Of a DNA stretch of 20,180 bases, positions 13,727 to 20,180 are shown in pieces (the first letter of the stretch is position 1; each line of letters begins with the position of its first letter). A program made the position numbers and the translations under genes. Under the pieces are notes generated by a model that saw only the letters and a program-made list of their open reading frames with translations, did no database searches and was not told the origin of the DNA. This DNA is from Planctomycetota bacterium (GTDB lineage Bacteria; Planctomycetota; SZUA-567; JAFGNG01), in assembly GCA_016927125.1 (NCBI GenBank), contig JAFGNG010000029.1, positions 1-20,180 on the forward strand, in the 5' to 3' direction.

Positions 13727-15499
13727 ATGTCAGAATACTCGCTGCCAGCCAGCCAGGATGAAGCCACCCCGCTAAAAGCAACTCCCCAGGCGTTTCTTTG
13801 CCTGGCCTTGCTCTTAGGCTTTTTCGGGATTATTGCCGGGCGGCTGGTCTTCCTCCAGGTCATTGACGCCGGTGATTCCACTGCTATTGCCGAGAAACAC
13901 ATGGCCAGCAGTTTTTCCCTGCCGGAGCACCGGGGTGCAATTCTCGACCGGCGCGGGCGCGACCTGGCGGTTTCGGTCAGGCATTACGGCTGCGCTATTG
14001 ACCCGGAAGCGGTAGAGGATATTGATGTAACCCTCAGTGCGCTCGACGGAGCGCTGTTACTTAAACCGGAAGAAAAGACCGCATTTTTTGATTATCTTAC
14101 CCGTCGGCGCCTGCAGGACAAGACCGTACGCTTTGCCTGGGTGCGCCGGGACCTGACCGAGGTGGAGGTCAAATCCATCCAGGAAATGAATTTGCAGGGC
14201 GTCATCCTCTCCCCGGGCTGGGAACGCACTTACCCGCAGGGGGAACTGGCTTGCCATGTGATTGGCTTTACCAGCCGCGACGGCCAGGGGTTGGAAGGCG
14301 CCGAGCTGATTAGCGACGAATATTTGCAAAGCAAATCCGGCAAGATTGCAATCAGCCGCGATGCCCGCCGCTGCCCCTTTATCCTCGATGATGAAATTAT
14401 CCTGGAAAACCAGAAGGGGATGAATGTCCAGCTCACCATTGACGCGACCATCCAGGAATTTGTCGAGGATGAATTGCGCATAGTAATGGCCAAGTACAAG
14501 GCAGAAAGCGCCACCGCACTCGTGATGGATCCCTATACCGGCGAGGTGCTCGCCCTGGCCAATACTCCAGGGTATAATCTTAATCTTGCCAAAGAGGCGG
14601 AACAGAGCCTCCGTTTTAATAACGCGATTTCGGCGATCTATGAACCGGGTAGCGTCTTTAAACCGTTTGTGCTGGCTGCTGCCATTGACGCGGGAGTGAT
14701 CACCCCGGAGACAAAAATTGATTGCGAAAACGGGGAATGGAACCTGGGCTTCCGAGTGCTGCATGATGTCCATCCGTATGGCTGGTTGACCGCCGCGGAG
14801 GTAGTGATCAAGAGTTCCAACACGGGGATTGCGAAGATCGGAGGCAAACTCGGCAGTAAAGGCCTGTATAATTCCCTGGCAAGTTATGGTTTTGGAGAAA
14901 AGACCGGGATTGAACTGACTGGCGAGCTGCCCGGGCTTTTACGCCCGCTGGAAAGATGGAACCCCAAGTTTTCCATTACCTCCATCCCGATGGGCCAGGA
15001 GATCGGGGTAACCAGCTTGCAGCTTTTGACTTCCTTTTCCTCCCTCATTAACGGCGGGGTATTGTTGCAGCCAAAGCTGGTGAGTAACTTGCAGGATCAT
15101 GAGGGCGAGGTGTTATACCAGACCGAATCCTTGCCGGTGCGCCGGGTAATCAGCGAAGAGACTTCGGTAGTGATGCGCGAAATCCTCGGGCGGGTGGTAA
15201 CCGAAGGCACCGGTCGGAACGCGAATTGCGAGGAATACTCCATTGGCGGCAAAACCGGCACCGCGCAGATTGCGGGGCAGGGCGGTTATCTCGAAGGCCA
15301 ATACATGGCCACCTTCTGCGGGTTTGCCCCCGTGGAAGCGCCCCGCCTGGCAGTGCTGGTGTCGGTGAAGAAGCCTAGGGGCGAATACTACGGCGGACTG
15401 GTAAGCGCACCGTCAGTTAAGAGAATCTTGCGGGACGCGCTCCTCTATCTGAAAGTCCCCACGCGCAACCACGCCGAGAACCTGGCTTTGCGGAGGTAA
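13727..15499 (+). CDS. ftsI: Septal peptidoglycan transpeptidase FtsI (class B penicillin-binding protein 3)
   Basis: Inner-membrane D,D-transpeptidase that crosslinks septal peptidoglycan together with FtsW. 590 residues. One N-terminal membrane segment (about 22-45), then the dimerisation/pedestal region starting HRGAILDRRGRDLA (68-81), then the transpeptidase domain with all three catalytic motifs: S309-x-x-K312 (EPGSVFKPF), S363-x-N365 (KSSNTG) and K509-T-G (GGKTGTAQ). No PASTA repeats at the C-terminus, so it is of the Gram-negative type and not the sporulation type. AGGGAGG (13712-13718) lies 8 nt before the ATG, 5 nt after the ftsL stop. Its TAA sits in the loop of a hairpin that holds the murE ribosome site. 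Confidence 0.96.
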   Translation: MSEYSLPASQDEATPLKATPQAFLCLALLLGFFGIIAGRLVFLQVIDAGDSTAIAEKHMASSFSLPEHRGAILDRRGRDLAVSVRHYGCAIDPEAVEDIDVTLSALDGALLLKPEEKTAFFDYLTRRRLQDKTVRFAWVRRDLTEVEVKSIQEMNLQGVILSPGWERTYPQGELACHVIGFTSRDGQGLEGAELISDEYLQSKSGKIAISRDARRCPFILDDEIILENQKGMNVQLTIDATIQEFVEDELRIVMAKYKAESATALVMDPYTGEVLALANTPGYNLNLAKEAEQSLRFNNAISAIYEPGSVFKPFVLAAAIDAGVITPETKIDCENGEWNLGFRVLHDVHPYGWLTAAEVVIKSSNTGIAKIGGKLGSKGLYNSLASYGFGEKTGIELTGELPGLLRPLERWNPKFSITSIPMGQEIGVTSLQLLTSFSSLINGGVLLQPKLVSNLQDHEGEVLYQTESLPVRRVISEETSVVMREILGRVVTEGTGRNANCEEYSIGGKTGTAQIAGQGGYLEGQYMATFCGFAPVEAPRLAVLVSVKKPRGEYYGGLVSAPSVKRILRDALLYLKVPTRNHAENLALRR

Positions 15500-15506
15500 G
15501 CTCCGC
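15490..15506 (+). promoter_or_regulatory. Hairpin holding the murE ribosome binding site over the ftsI stop codon
   Basis: GCGGAG (15490-15495), loop GTAAG, CTCCGC (15501-15506). The stem contains the GGAG of the murE ribosome site and ends one base before the murE ATG; the ftsI TAA (15497-15499) is in the loop. A ribosome finishing ftsI would open the stem, so murE translation is probably coupled to ftsI. Confidence 0.5.
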
Positions 15507-15507
15507 C

Positions 15508-16986
15508 ATGCGGCTAGACCGAATTATCTCCGGAATAGAAGGCGCTGAAATCCACGGCGACGGCAAGACCGAGATCGCCTTGCTCTCTTGCGATTCCCGC
15601 CAGGTACAACCAGGGGCACTCTTTACCGCTTTACCCCCTGCGTCGGACGCAACCGGACCGGCCGCCCCGCGGGTCAATGGGGAAGATTTTATCCCGCAGG
15701 CAATCTCGCAGGGCGCAGCCGCAATTATGGCGGAGAAGATGGTTAGTGGCGGCAACCTGCCGGTGGTAATAGTCCCCGATGCCCGGGTTGCTATCTCCAT
15801 GGCGGCGGAAGCTTTTTATGGTCACCCCTCAAAAAAACTGTGCTTGGTCGGTGTTACCGGCACCAATGGCAAGACCACCACAGTCAGTATGATCCAGCAC
15901 ATCCTGGCTTTCGCAGGGAACCGCTGCGGGATGCTTGGCACCACCCAGTGTGATGACGGCCTGCAGAGCAAGCCCTCGAAATTGACCACCCCCGGACCGG
16001 TGGAATTTTCAGAATACCTGGCAAGGATGGTCGCCCATGGGTGCACCCACGCGGTGGTGGAAGTATCGAGCCACGCGCTCTCCCAGTCGCGCACTGCCGG
16101 GACAAAATTCAGCGCGGCAGTCTTTACCAACCTTACCCGCGATCACTTGGATTACCACGGCGATATGGAACACTACGCGGATGCCAAGGCCAGGCTCTTT
16201 CAAAAGGTCAAGCCAGGGGTGCCGGTGGTTCTGAACGCGGATGATTCCTGGAGCGAAAGAATGGCGGAAGCCGCCAGTGGGGAGGTCTGCTATTATGGGA
16301 TTGACCGGCAGGGGGAGTTAACCGCGATTATCAACAAAATGGATCTTGCCGGGACGGAAGTGGAGCTAAAACATGCTGAGAAAAGCATAAACTTACAAAT
16401 CGGGCTCATTGGAAGGCATAATGTTTATAATCTCCTGGCCGCGGCCTTGACCTGTTTGAAGTTGGGAATCCCGCTCGACAGGGCAGCGGCGGCCCTGGTA
16501 TCTTTCCCCGGCGTACCGGGAAGGCTTGAACGGATCCCGGTCCCGGAAGGGGGATATGTCTTTGTGGACTATGCCCATACCGATGACGCGCTACAGAAGA
16601 TGCTGGAGATCTTGCGGCCCCTTACCGAGAAAAAACTGAGTGTCATCTTCGGATGCGGCGGTAACCGCGATCGGGGAAAACGCCCCCTGATGGCACGAAT
16701 TGCCGAGGAAATGGCTGATCGGGTGATAATTACGAATGACAATCCCAGGCAGGAAGCACAGGAACAGATATTTAGCGATATTCGTGCTGGTTTTCAGAAT
16801 CCCAATGCGGTAATCTTTGAGCCGGATCGAGCCCGGGCGATTACCGAGGCAGTCCGGAAGGTAGGCGCGGGCGATACCCTGCTCGTTGCTGGCAAGGGCC
16901 ATGAGGATTACCAGATTTTAGGCACCGAGAGAATCCATTTGGATGACCGCGAGATAGTTAGAACTGCAATAGCAGTTAGCCCTTAA
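15508..16986 (+). CDS. murE: UDP-MurNAc-tripeptide synthetase MurE, meso-diaminopimelate-adding type
   Basis: Cytoplasmic Mur ligase that adds the third residue to UDP-MurNAc-L-Ala-D-Glu using ATP. 492 residues, normal. Seen: ATP loop TGTNGKTTT (117-125), EVSSHAL (185-191), the lysine expected to be carbamylated in HYADAKARLF (K227), YAHTDDAL (355-362), and the specificity motif DNPR (411-414), which in characterised enzymes binds meso-diaminopimelate; lysine-adding enzymes differ there. GKGHE (462-466) follows. A DAP-type wall is therefore expected. Starts 8 nt after ftsI with GGAGG as ribosome site. An 84-nt gap with a hairpin follows before murF. Confidence 0.97.
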   Translation: MRLDRIISGIEGAEIHGDGKTEIALLSCDSRQVQPGALFTALPPASDATGPAAPRVNGEDFIPQAISQGAAAIMAEKMVSGGNLPVVIVPDARVAISMAAEAFYGHPSKKLCLVGVTGTNGKTTTVSMIQHILAFAGNRCGMLGTTQCDDGLQSKPSKLTTPGPVEFSEYLARMVAHGCTHAVVEVSSHALSQSRTAGTKFSAAVFTNLTRDHLDYHGDMEHYADAKARLFQKVKPGVPVVLNADDSWSERMAEAASGEVCYYGIDRQGELTAIINKMDLAGTEVELKHAEKSINLQIGLIGRHNVYNLLAAALTCLKLGIPLDRAAAALVSFPGVPGRLERIPVPEGGYVFVDYAHTDDALQKMLEILRPLTEKKLSVIFGCGGNRDRGKRPLMARIAEEMADRVIITNDNPRQEAQEQIFSDIRAGFQNPNAVIFEPDRARAITEAVRKVGAGDTLLVAGKGHEDYQILGTERIHLDDREIVRTAIAVSP

Positions 16987-17011
16987 AAATAAATGGGAAT
17001 TGTGTTATTAT
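16983..17011 (+). promoter_or_regulatory. Possible internal promoter before murF
   Basis: TTAAAA (16983-16988, 4 of 6), 17-nt spacer, TATTAT (17006-17011, 5 of 6). It lies in the only sizeable AT-rich gap between murE and mraY. Other dcw clusters have internal promoters, but this match is modest. Confidence 0.3.
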
Positions 17012-17023
17012 ATCTGTCGGCTT

Positions 17024-17040
17024 AGCCTGGCAGCCAGGCT
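17024..17040. repeat. Perfect 7-bp hairpin in the murE-murF gap
   Basis: AGCCTGG (17024-17030), loop CAG, CCAGGCT (17034-17040). No T-run follows, so it is not a typical terminator. It would lie at the 5' end of a transcript from the candidate promoter at 16983-17011 and could stabilise it. Confidence 0.45.
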
Positions 17041-17070
17041 CCATTTGGATTTAGGTAGAGAGAGCGATTG

Positions 17071-18429
17071 ATGCAGACTACCCTGGGACAATGTGCCGTT
17101 TGGGCGGAAGGAAAGCTGATCGGAGACGGGGATATAACCATAACCTCGGTCAGTGCCGACAGCCGCCTCTGCCAGCCGGGCTCCCTCTTTGTCGGGATCT
17201 CCGGACCTAACCACGACGGCAATAACTTTGTCAAGGCCGCGGGGAAGAGCGGCGCCAAGGCTGCCATGGTCAGGGAGGAAAAGTTTTTAGGCAAGCTGCC
17301 GGGGATTGTGGTCGAGGATGGGATTGCCGCCCTCGGACGGCTGGCACATAATTTCCGCAACACCCTTGAGATCCCCTGGGTTGGAATAACCGGCAGCAAT
17401 GGCAAGACTACCACCCGTGAAATCCTTGCCTGCATCCTCCGTACCAACGGCCCGGTGGCGTGTTCAATCCGTAATTATAATAACAATATCGGGGTACCGC
17501 TATCGATTTTAGCCATGCCTGACAACGCCTGGGCCGGGGTGATTGAAATGGGAACCAGCGCCCCGGGAGAGATTGAAAACCTCGCCAGGATCCTCGAACC
17601 CACGGTCGGGATAGTGACTGCAATCGGGACTGCCCACCTTGAAAAACTTCTTTCACCCGAGGGGGTAGCAAAGGAGAAAGGCTCGCTCTTCTCATTGCTG
17701 CCCAGGGAAGGCGTCGCAATCTACCCTGCCCGAACACCTTATTCAGAGCTTCTAGCGGAGCGAGTCAAATGCAATCACCTCCTGTTTGCCTTGGAGGAGC
17801 CTTCGGATATCTTTGCTGAGGATATAGAATCTGTTGAAGAAGGGGTCAGATTCAAGGCCTGGGGGGTTAATTTCCAGATCCCTCTCCTGGGGCGTCATAA
17901 TATCAGCAACGCCCTGGCGGCAATCGCGGCCGCGGACTGGCTCGGGATCAATGCTGAAAAGGCGGCAGAAGCCCTGCGCCAGTATGAAGTGGTTCCGGGC
18001 CGCTTGTTTGTGCAGAAGATCGGGCAGTTGCGGGTGATTGATGATACTTATAATGCTAATCCCGACTCCCTGGCGGCGGGGGTGCAGGTGCTCTGCAACC
18101 TGCCGGCCCAGCGGCATGTGGCAATTATCGGGGAGATGGCGGATCTCGGGGATTCCTCTGAGCGGCTGCACCGCCGTAGCGGCGCCAGGATGGCCCGGGC
18201 TGGGGTGGATTTGATTATCGCAGTGGGCAAGGAGACGGTGGAATTCTCCGAAGCGGCTGCGAGCGGCTCCGCCCGATGCCAGGTGCAGTATTTCCCGACC
18301 CTCGGCGCGTTTTTGCCGAAGCTATCCGAAATTCTTAACGCTGGCGACCTGGTATTGGTCAAGGGCTCACGTAGTGCTAAGATGGAGCGCGTGGTTTCAT
18401 GTATCCAGCAGGTTTTCGGTAATAATTAA
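17071..18429 (+). CDS. murF: UDP-MurNAc-tripeptide-D-alanyl-D-alanine ligase MurF
   Basis: Cytoplasmic Mur ligase that attaches D-Ala-D-Ala to the UDP-MurNAc-tripeptide with ATP, giving the pentapeptide used by MraY. 452 residues, normal. Seen: an N-terminal substrate domain beginning with the SVSADSR segment (26-32), ATP loop GITGSNGKTTT (105-115), the NNNIGVPLS segment that follows, MGTSAPGEIENL, GRHNISNALAA, and DDTYNANPDS in the C-terminal part. ATG 17071 is used; a TTG directly before it would add one residue. The ribosome site is poor (purine-rich GAGAGAG). Followed after 25 nt by mraY. Confidence 0.96.
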   Translation: MQTTLGQCAVWAEGKLIGDGDITITSVSADSRLCQPGSLFVGISGPNHDGNNFVKAAGKSGAKAAMVREEKFLGKLPGIVVEDGIAALGRLAHNFRNTLEIPWVGITGSNGKTTTREILACILRTNGPVACSIRNYNNNIGVPLSILAMPDNAWAGVIEMGTSAPGEIENLARILEPTVGIVTAIGTAHLEKLLSPEGVAKEKGSLFSLLPREGVAIYPARTPYSELLAERVKCNHLLFALEEPSDIFAEDIESVEEGVRFKAWGVNFQIPLLGRHNISNALAAIAAADWLGINAEKAAEALRQYEVVPGRLFVQKIGQLRVIDDTYNANPDSLAAGVQVLCNLPAQRHVAIIGEMADLGDSSERLHRRSGARMARAGVDLIIAVGKETVEFSEAAASGSARCQVQYFPTLGAFLPKLSEILNAGDLVLVKGSRSAKMERVVSCIQQVFGNN

Positions 18430-18454
18430 GACCTGGAATGATTGGAGATAGAAG

Positions 18455-19555
18455 ATGCTGAAATTCCTGGCGCAGTTGGAAGGCTTCTATGGCCCCTTCA
18501 GGATGTTTGAGTCCATTACCTTCCGCAGCGCCTTGGCGCTCTTCCTGGCATTTGGCATTACCCTGCTGACCGGCAAGGCCTTTATCAAGGCCCTCTCCAA
18601 CCTGGGGGTGCTGGAAAACGTGCAGAAACCGGATAGTGAGCGGCTTGAAGAATTGCATAAGAATAAGCAAAATACGCCTTCGATGGGTGGGATCATTATT
18701 GTGATTGCTATCCTGCTCGCAACCGTGCTCTGTGCGGATCCAGGCAATAACCATATTGTCCTGGCGATCTACACCCTTCTCAGTTTCGCCGGGCTGGGGT
18801 TTGTGGATGACTATGTCAAACTACGCGGGATCGGCAAGCATCGGGGCTTGAGCCGGATCGCCAAGCTGGTAATCCAAGTTATTCTGGCAGGCATGCTCTG
18901 GATGGCCTTGCGCGAGATGGGCGATAAGGAATTCCTTACCAAGCTGCTGGTGCCGGGCACCAAGATGAAGACCTTCCTGCCGGATCTCGGGGGATGGTAC
19001 GTTGGCTTCTTTATTATAGTCGTAGTTGGTTGCTCGAACGCAGTCAACCTTACCGACGGGCTTGACGGCCTGGCCGCGGGTTCTACCGTCCTGGTGGCGT
19101 CAACCTTTACCATCCTGGCATATGTGGTCGGCCACAGCGAAATCAGCGAATTTTTGCGGATCCCGCATGTCAATTTCTCCGGTGAGCTGGCCGTCTTTTG
19201 CAGCGCCATGATCGGCGCAACCCTCGGCTTCCTCTGGTTTAACTCCCACCCGGCGCAGGTCTTCATGGGCGACACCGGCAGCCTGGCGCTTGGCGCGTCC
19301 ATCGCCTTTGTCGCCCTGGCGATCAAGCAAGAGGCGGTACTGTTAGTTGCCGGGGGCATTTTTGTCTGGGAAGCGGCCTCGGTAATAATCCAAATGATTT
19401 CATACAAGTTCTTTGGCAAACGGGTCTTCCGTTGTTCTCCCTTCCACCATCACCTCGAATTTTCAGGCTGGAATGAAAACCACATTGTGGTCCGGCTCTG
19501 GTGCCTGGGCATCATCCTCTCCGTGCTGGCGCTGGCAACCTTAAAAATGCACTAA
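18455..19555 (+). CDS. mraY: Phospho-N-acetylmuramoyl-pentapeptide transferase MraY
   Basis: Integral inner-membrane enzyme that transfers phospho-MurNAc-pentapeptide to undecaprenyl phosphate, forming lipid I. 366 residues, normal, with about ten hydrophobic segments. Catalytic and binding motifs: GFVDDYVKL with D118/D119, NAVNLTDGLDGLA (195-207), GDTGSLALG (272-280) and the HHHLE loop (331-335). GGAG lies upstream of the ATG. In most bacteria murD comes next; here a 90-nt gap with a terminator-like hairpin and then ftsW follow. Confidence 0.97.
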   Translation: MLKFLAQLEGFYGPFRMFESITFRSALALFLAFGITLLTGKAFIKALSNLGVLENVQKPDSERLEELHKNKQNTPSMGGIIIVIAILLATVLCADPGNNHIVLAIYTLLSFAGLGFVDDYVKLRGIGKHRGLSRIAKLVIQVILAGMLWMALREMGDKEFLTKLLVPGTKMKTFLPDLGGWYVGFFIIVVVGCSNAVNLTDGLDGLAAGSTVLVASTFTILAYVVGHSEISEFLRIPHVNFSGELAVFCSAMIGATLGFLWFNSHPAQVFMGDTGSLALGASIAFVALAIKQEAVLLVAGGIFVWEAASVIIQMISYKFFGKRVFRCSPFHHHLEFSGWNENHIVVRLWCLGIILSVLALATLKMH

Positions 19556-19603
19556 GGTAATTCACGGAAATAGCCGAAATAACATATAGGGTGTGGTATG
19601 GAT

Positions 19604-19629
19604 AAGCCAAGCTGCTTGGCTTTCTTTTT
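19604..19629 (+). terminator. Intrinsic terminator or attenuator between mraY and ftsW
   Basis: AAGCCAAG (19604-19611), loop CTG, CTTGGCTT (19615-19622): a perfect 8-bp stem followed directly by a T-rich tract (TTTCTTTTT, 19621-19629). It has the form of a rho-independent terminator on the plus strand. It lies 48 nt after the mraY stop and 16 nt before the preferred ftsW start, inside what should be a continuous operon, so partial termination is more likely than a true end. Confidence 0.6.
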
Positions 19630-19645
19630 GATGAAGGTTTATTCT

Positions 19646-20180
19646 GTGAACCAGAATAACAACACTCCTGCTACGACAACACTTTCGGCTGACCAGGCGG
19701 AGCTGAACGCCCTGCGGGGTTGGCTCATTATGGCCGCCTCGGCTTTGATTGGTTTGGGAGTGGTGCTGATATATTCCGCCAGCGCTATCCGCTCGGCGCA
19801 GGCCGGCTTCAGCACCTTCTATTATGTGGAAAAACAAGTTGTCTGGATTGCGATCAGCGTGGTAGTCATGCTGCTTTGCTCACGGATCGATTACCATTAC
19901 CTGGAGAAACTGCGCTGGGGTTTCCTCCTGCTTGCCTTAGGTTTGCTGGCCGCGGTAATGATCCCGGGGATTGGCACAGTCACCAATGGGGCGAGGCGCT
20001 GGTTCCGCTTCGGTAGCATGAGCATCCAGCCCTCCGAGGCGGTTAAGATCCTGATGGTGGTTGTGACGGCCGCCTTCCTCAGCCGCATGGGCAAGAAGTT
20101 GACCAAGTCATTTTTCTCATTTATTATTGCCGCGTTGCTGCCGCTGTCCGCCGCCGCCATGATCGCAATCGAGCCGGACC
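19646..20180 (+). CDS. ftsW: Cell division glycosyltransferase FtsW (SEDS family), 5' part
   Basis: SEDS-family membrane protein that polymerises lipid II at the septum with FtsI. About 178 residues are visible, open to the window edge. Seen: a polar N-terminus, TM segments from LIMAASALIGLGVVLIY onward, YVEKQVVWI, then the SEDS signature NGARRWFRFG with QPSEAVK, and IEPD at the edge. Three in-frame starts exist: ATG 19598 (would place the terminator-like hairpin inside the gene), ATG 19631 (no ribosome site) and GTG 19646 (GAAGG at 19633-19637, 8 nt spacing), which I prefer. FtsW and RodA share these motifs; position directly after mraY in the dcw cluster favours FtsW. Confidence 0.9.
   Translation, partial: MNQNNNTPATTTLSADQAELNALRGWLIMAASALIGLGVVLIYSASAIRSAQAGFSTFYYVEKQVVWIAISVVVMLLCSRIDYHYLEKLRWGFLLLALGLLAAVMIPGIGTVTNGARRWFRFGSMSIQPSEAVKILMVVVTAAFLSRMGKKLTKSFFSFIIAALLPLSAAAMIAIEPD

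Overview
The window looks like chromosomal DNA from an uncultured, probably anaerobic diderm bacterium. Coding regions are moderately GC-rich and the spacers are clearly AT-richer. A ferredoxin-dependent 2-oxoacid oxidoreductase (korDABC-type) followed by succinyl-CoA synthetase points to anaerobic or low-oxygen central metabolism. MurE carries the DNPR motif of meso-diaminopimelate-adding enzymes, which fits a Gram-negative-type wall. I cannot name the phylum; PVC or FCB relatives are only a guess. No tRNA, rRNA, insertion sequence or CRISPR array is visible.

Layout. (1) 1-617, minus: 5' part of a sirtuin deacylase gene, cut by the window edge. (2) 843-2225, plus: two tandem DJ-1/PfpI-family paralogues, about 58% identical by my ungapped count, each behind its own TTGACA-N17 promoter-like sequence. 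(3) 2452-7604, plus: korD-korA-korB-korC-sucC-sucD, converting 2-oxoglutarate to succinyl-CoA to succinate with ferredoxin reduction and ATP (or GTP) formation, or the reverse. (4) 10376-7644, minus: a two-TM potassium channel with a tethered RCK domain, a separate cytosolic RCK protein whose gene overlaps it by 4 nt, and an exported TPR protein. (5) 10634-11005, plus: an orphan histidine phosphotransfer (Hpt) protein, divergent from the channel operon. (6) 11006-11490: AT-rich regulatory region with several short repeats and a likely promoter. (7) 11491 to the end, plus: the division and cell wall (dcw) cluster: mraZ, two unrecognised small ORFs, rsmH, ftsL, ftsI, murE, murF, mraY and a partial ftsW. 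murD is not between mraY and ftsW, where it usually sits.

The most unusual stretch is mraZ-rsmH (11968-12580). It holds two unrecognised small ORFs and poly-G runs of 7, 8 and 9 at the starts of three successive reading frames. The rsmH start codon lies inside one arm of a perfect 15-bp inverted repeat whose other arm is the conserved N-terminal coding sequence of rsmH. Further along the cluster, a hairpin at the ftsI/murE junction holds the murE ribosome binding site, and an intrinsic-terminator-like hairpin precedes ftsW. Together these suggest RNA-level control of the cluster, though this is inferred from sequence alone.
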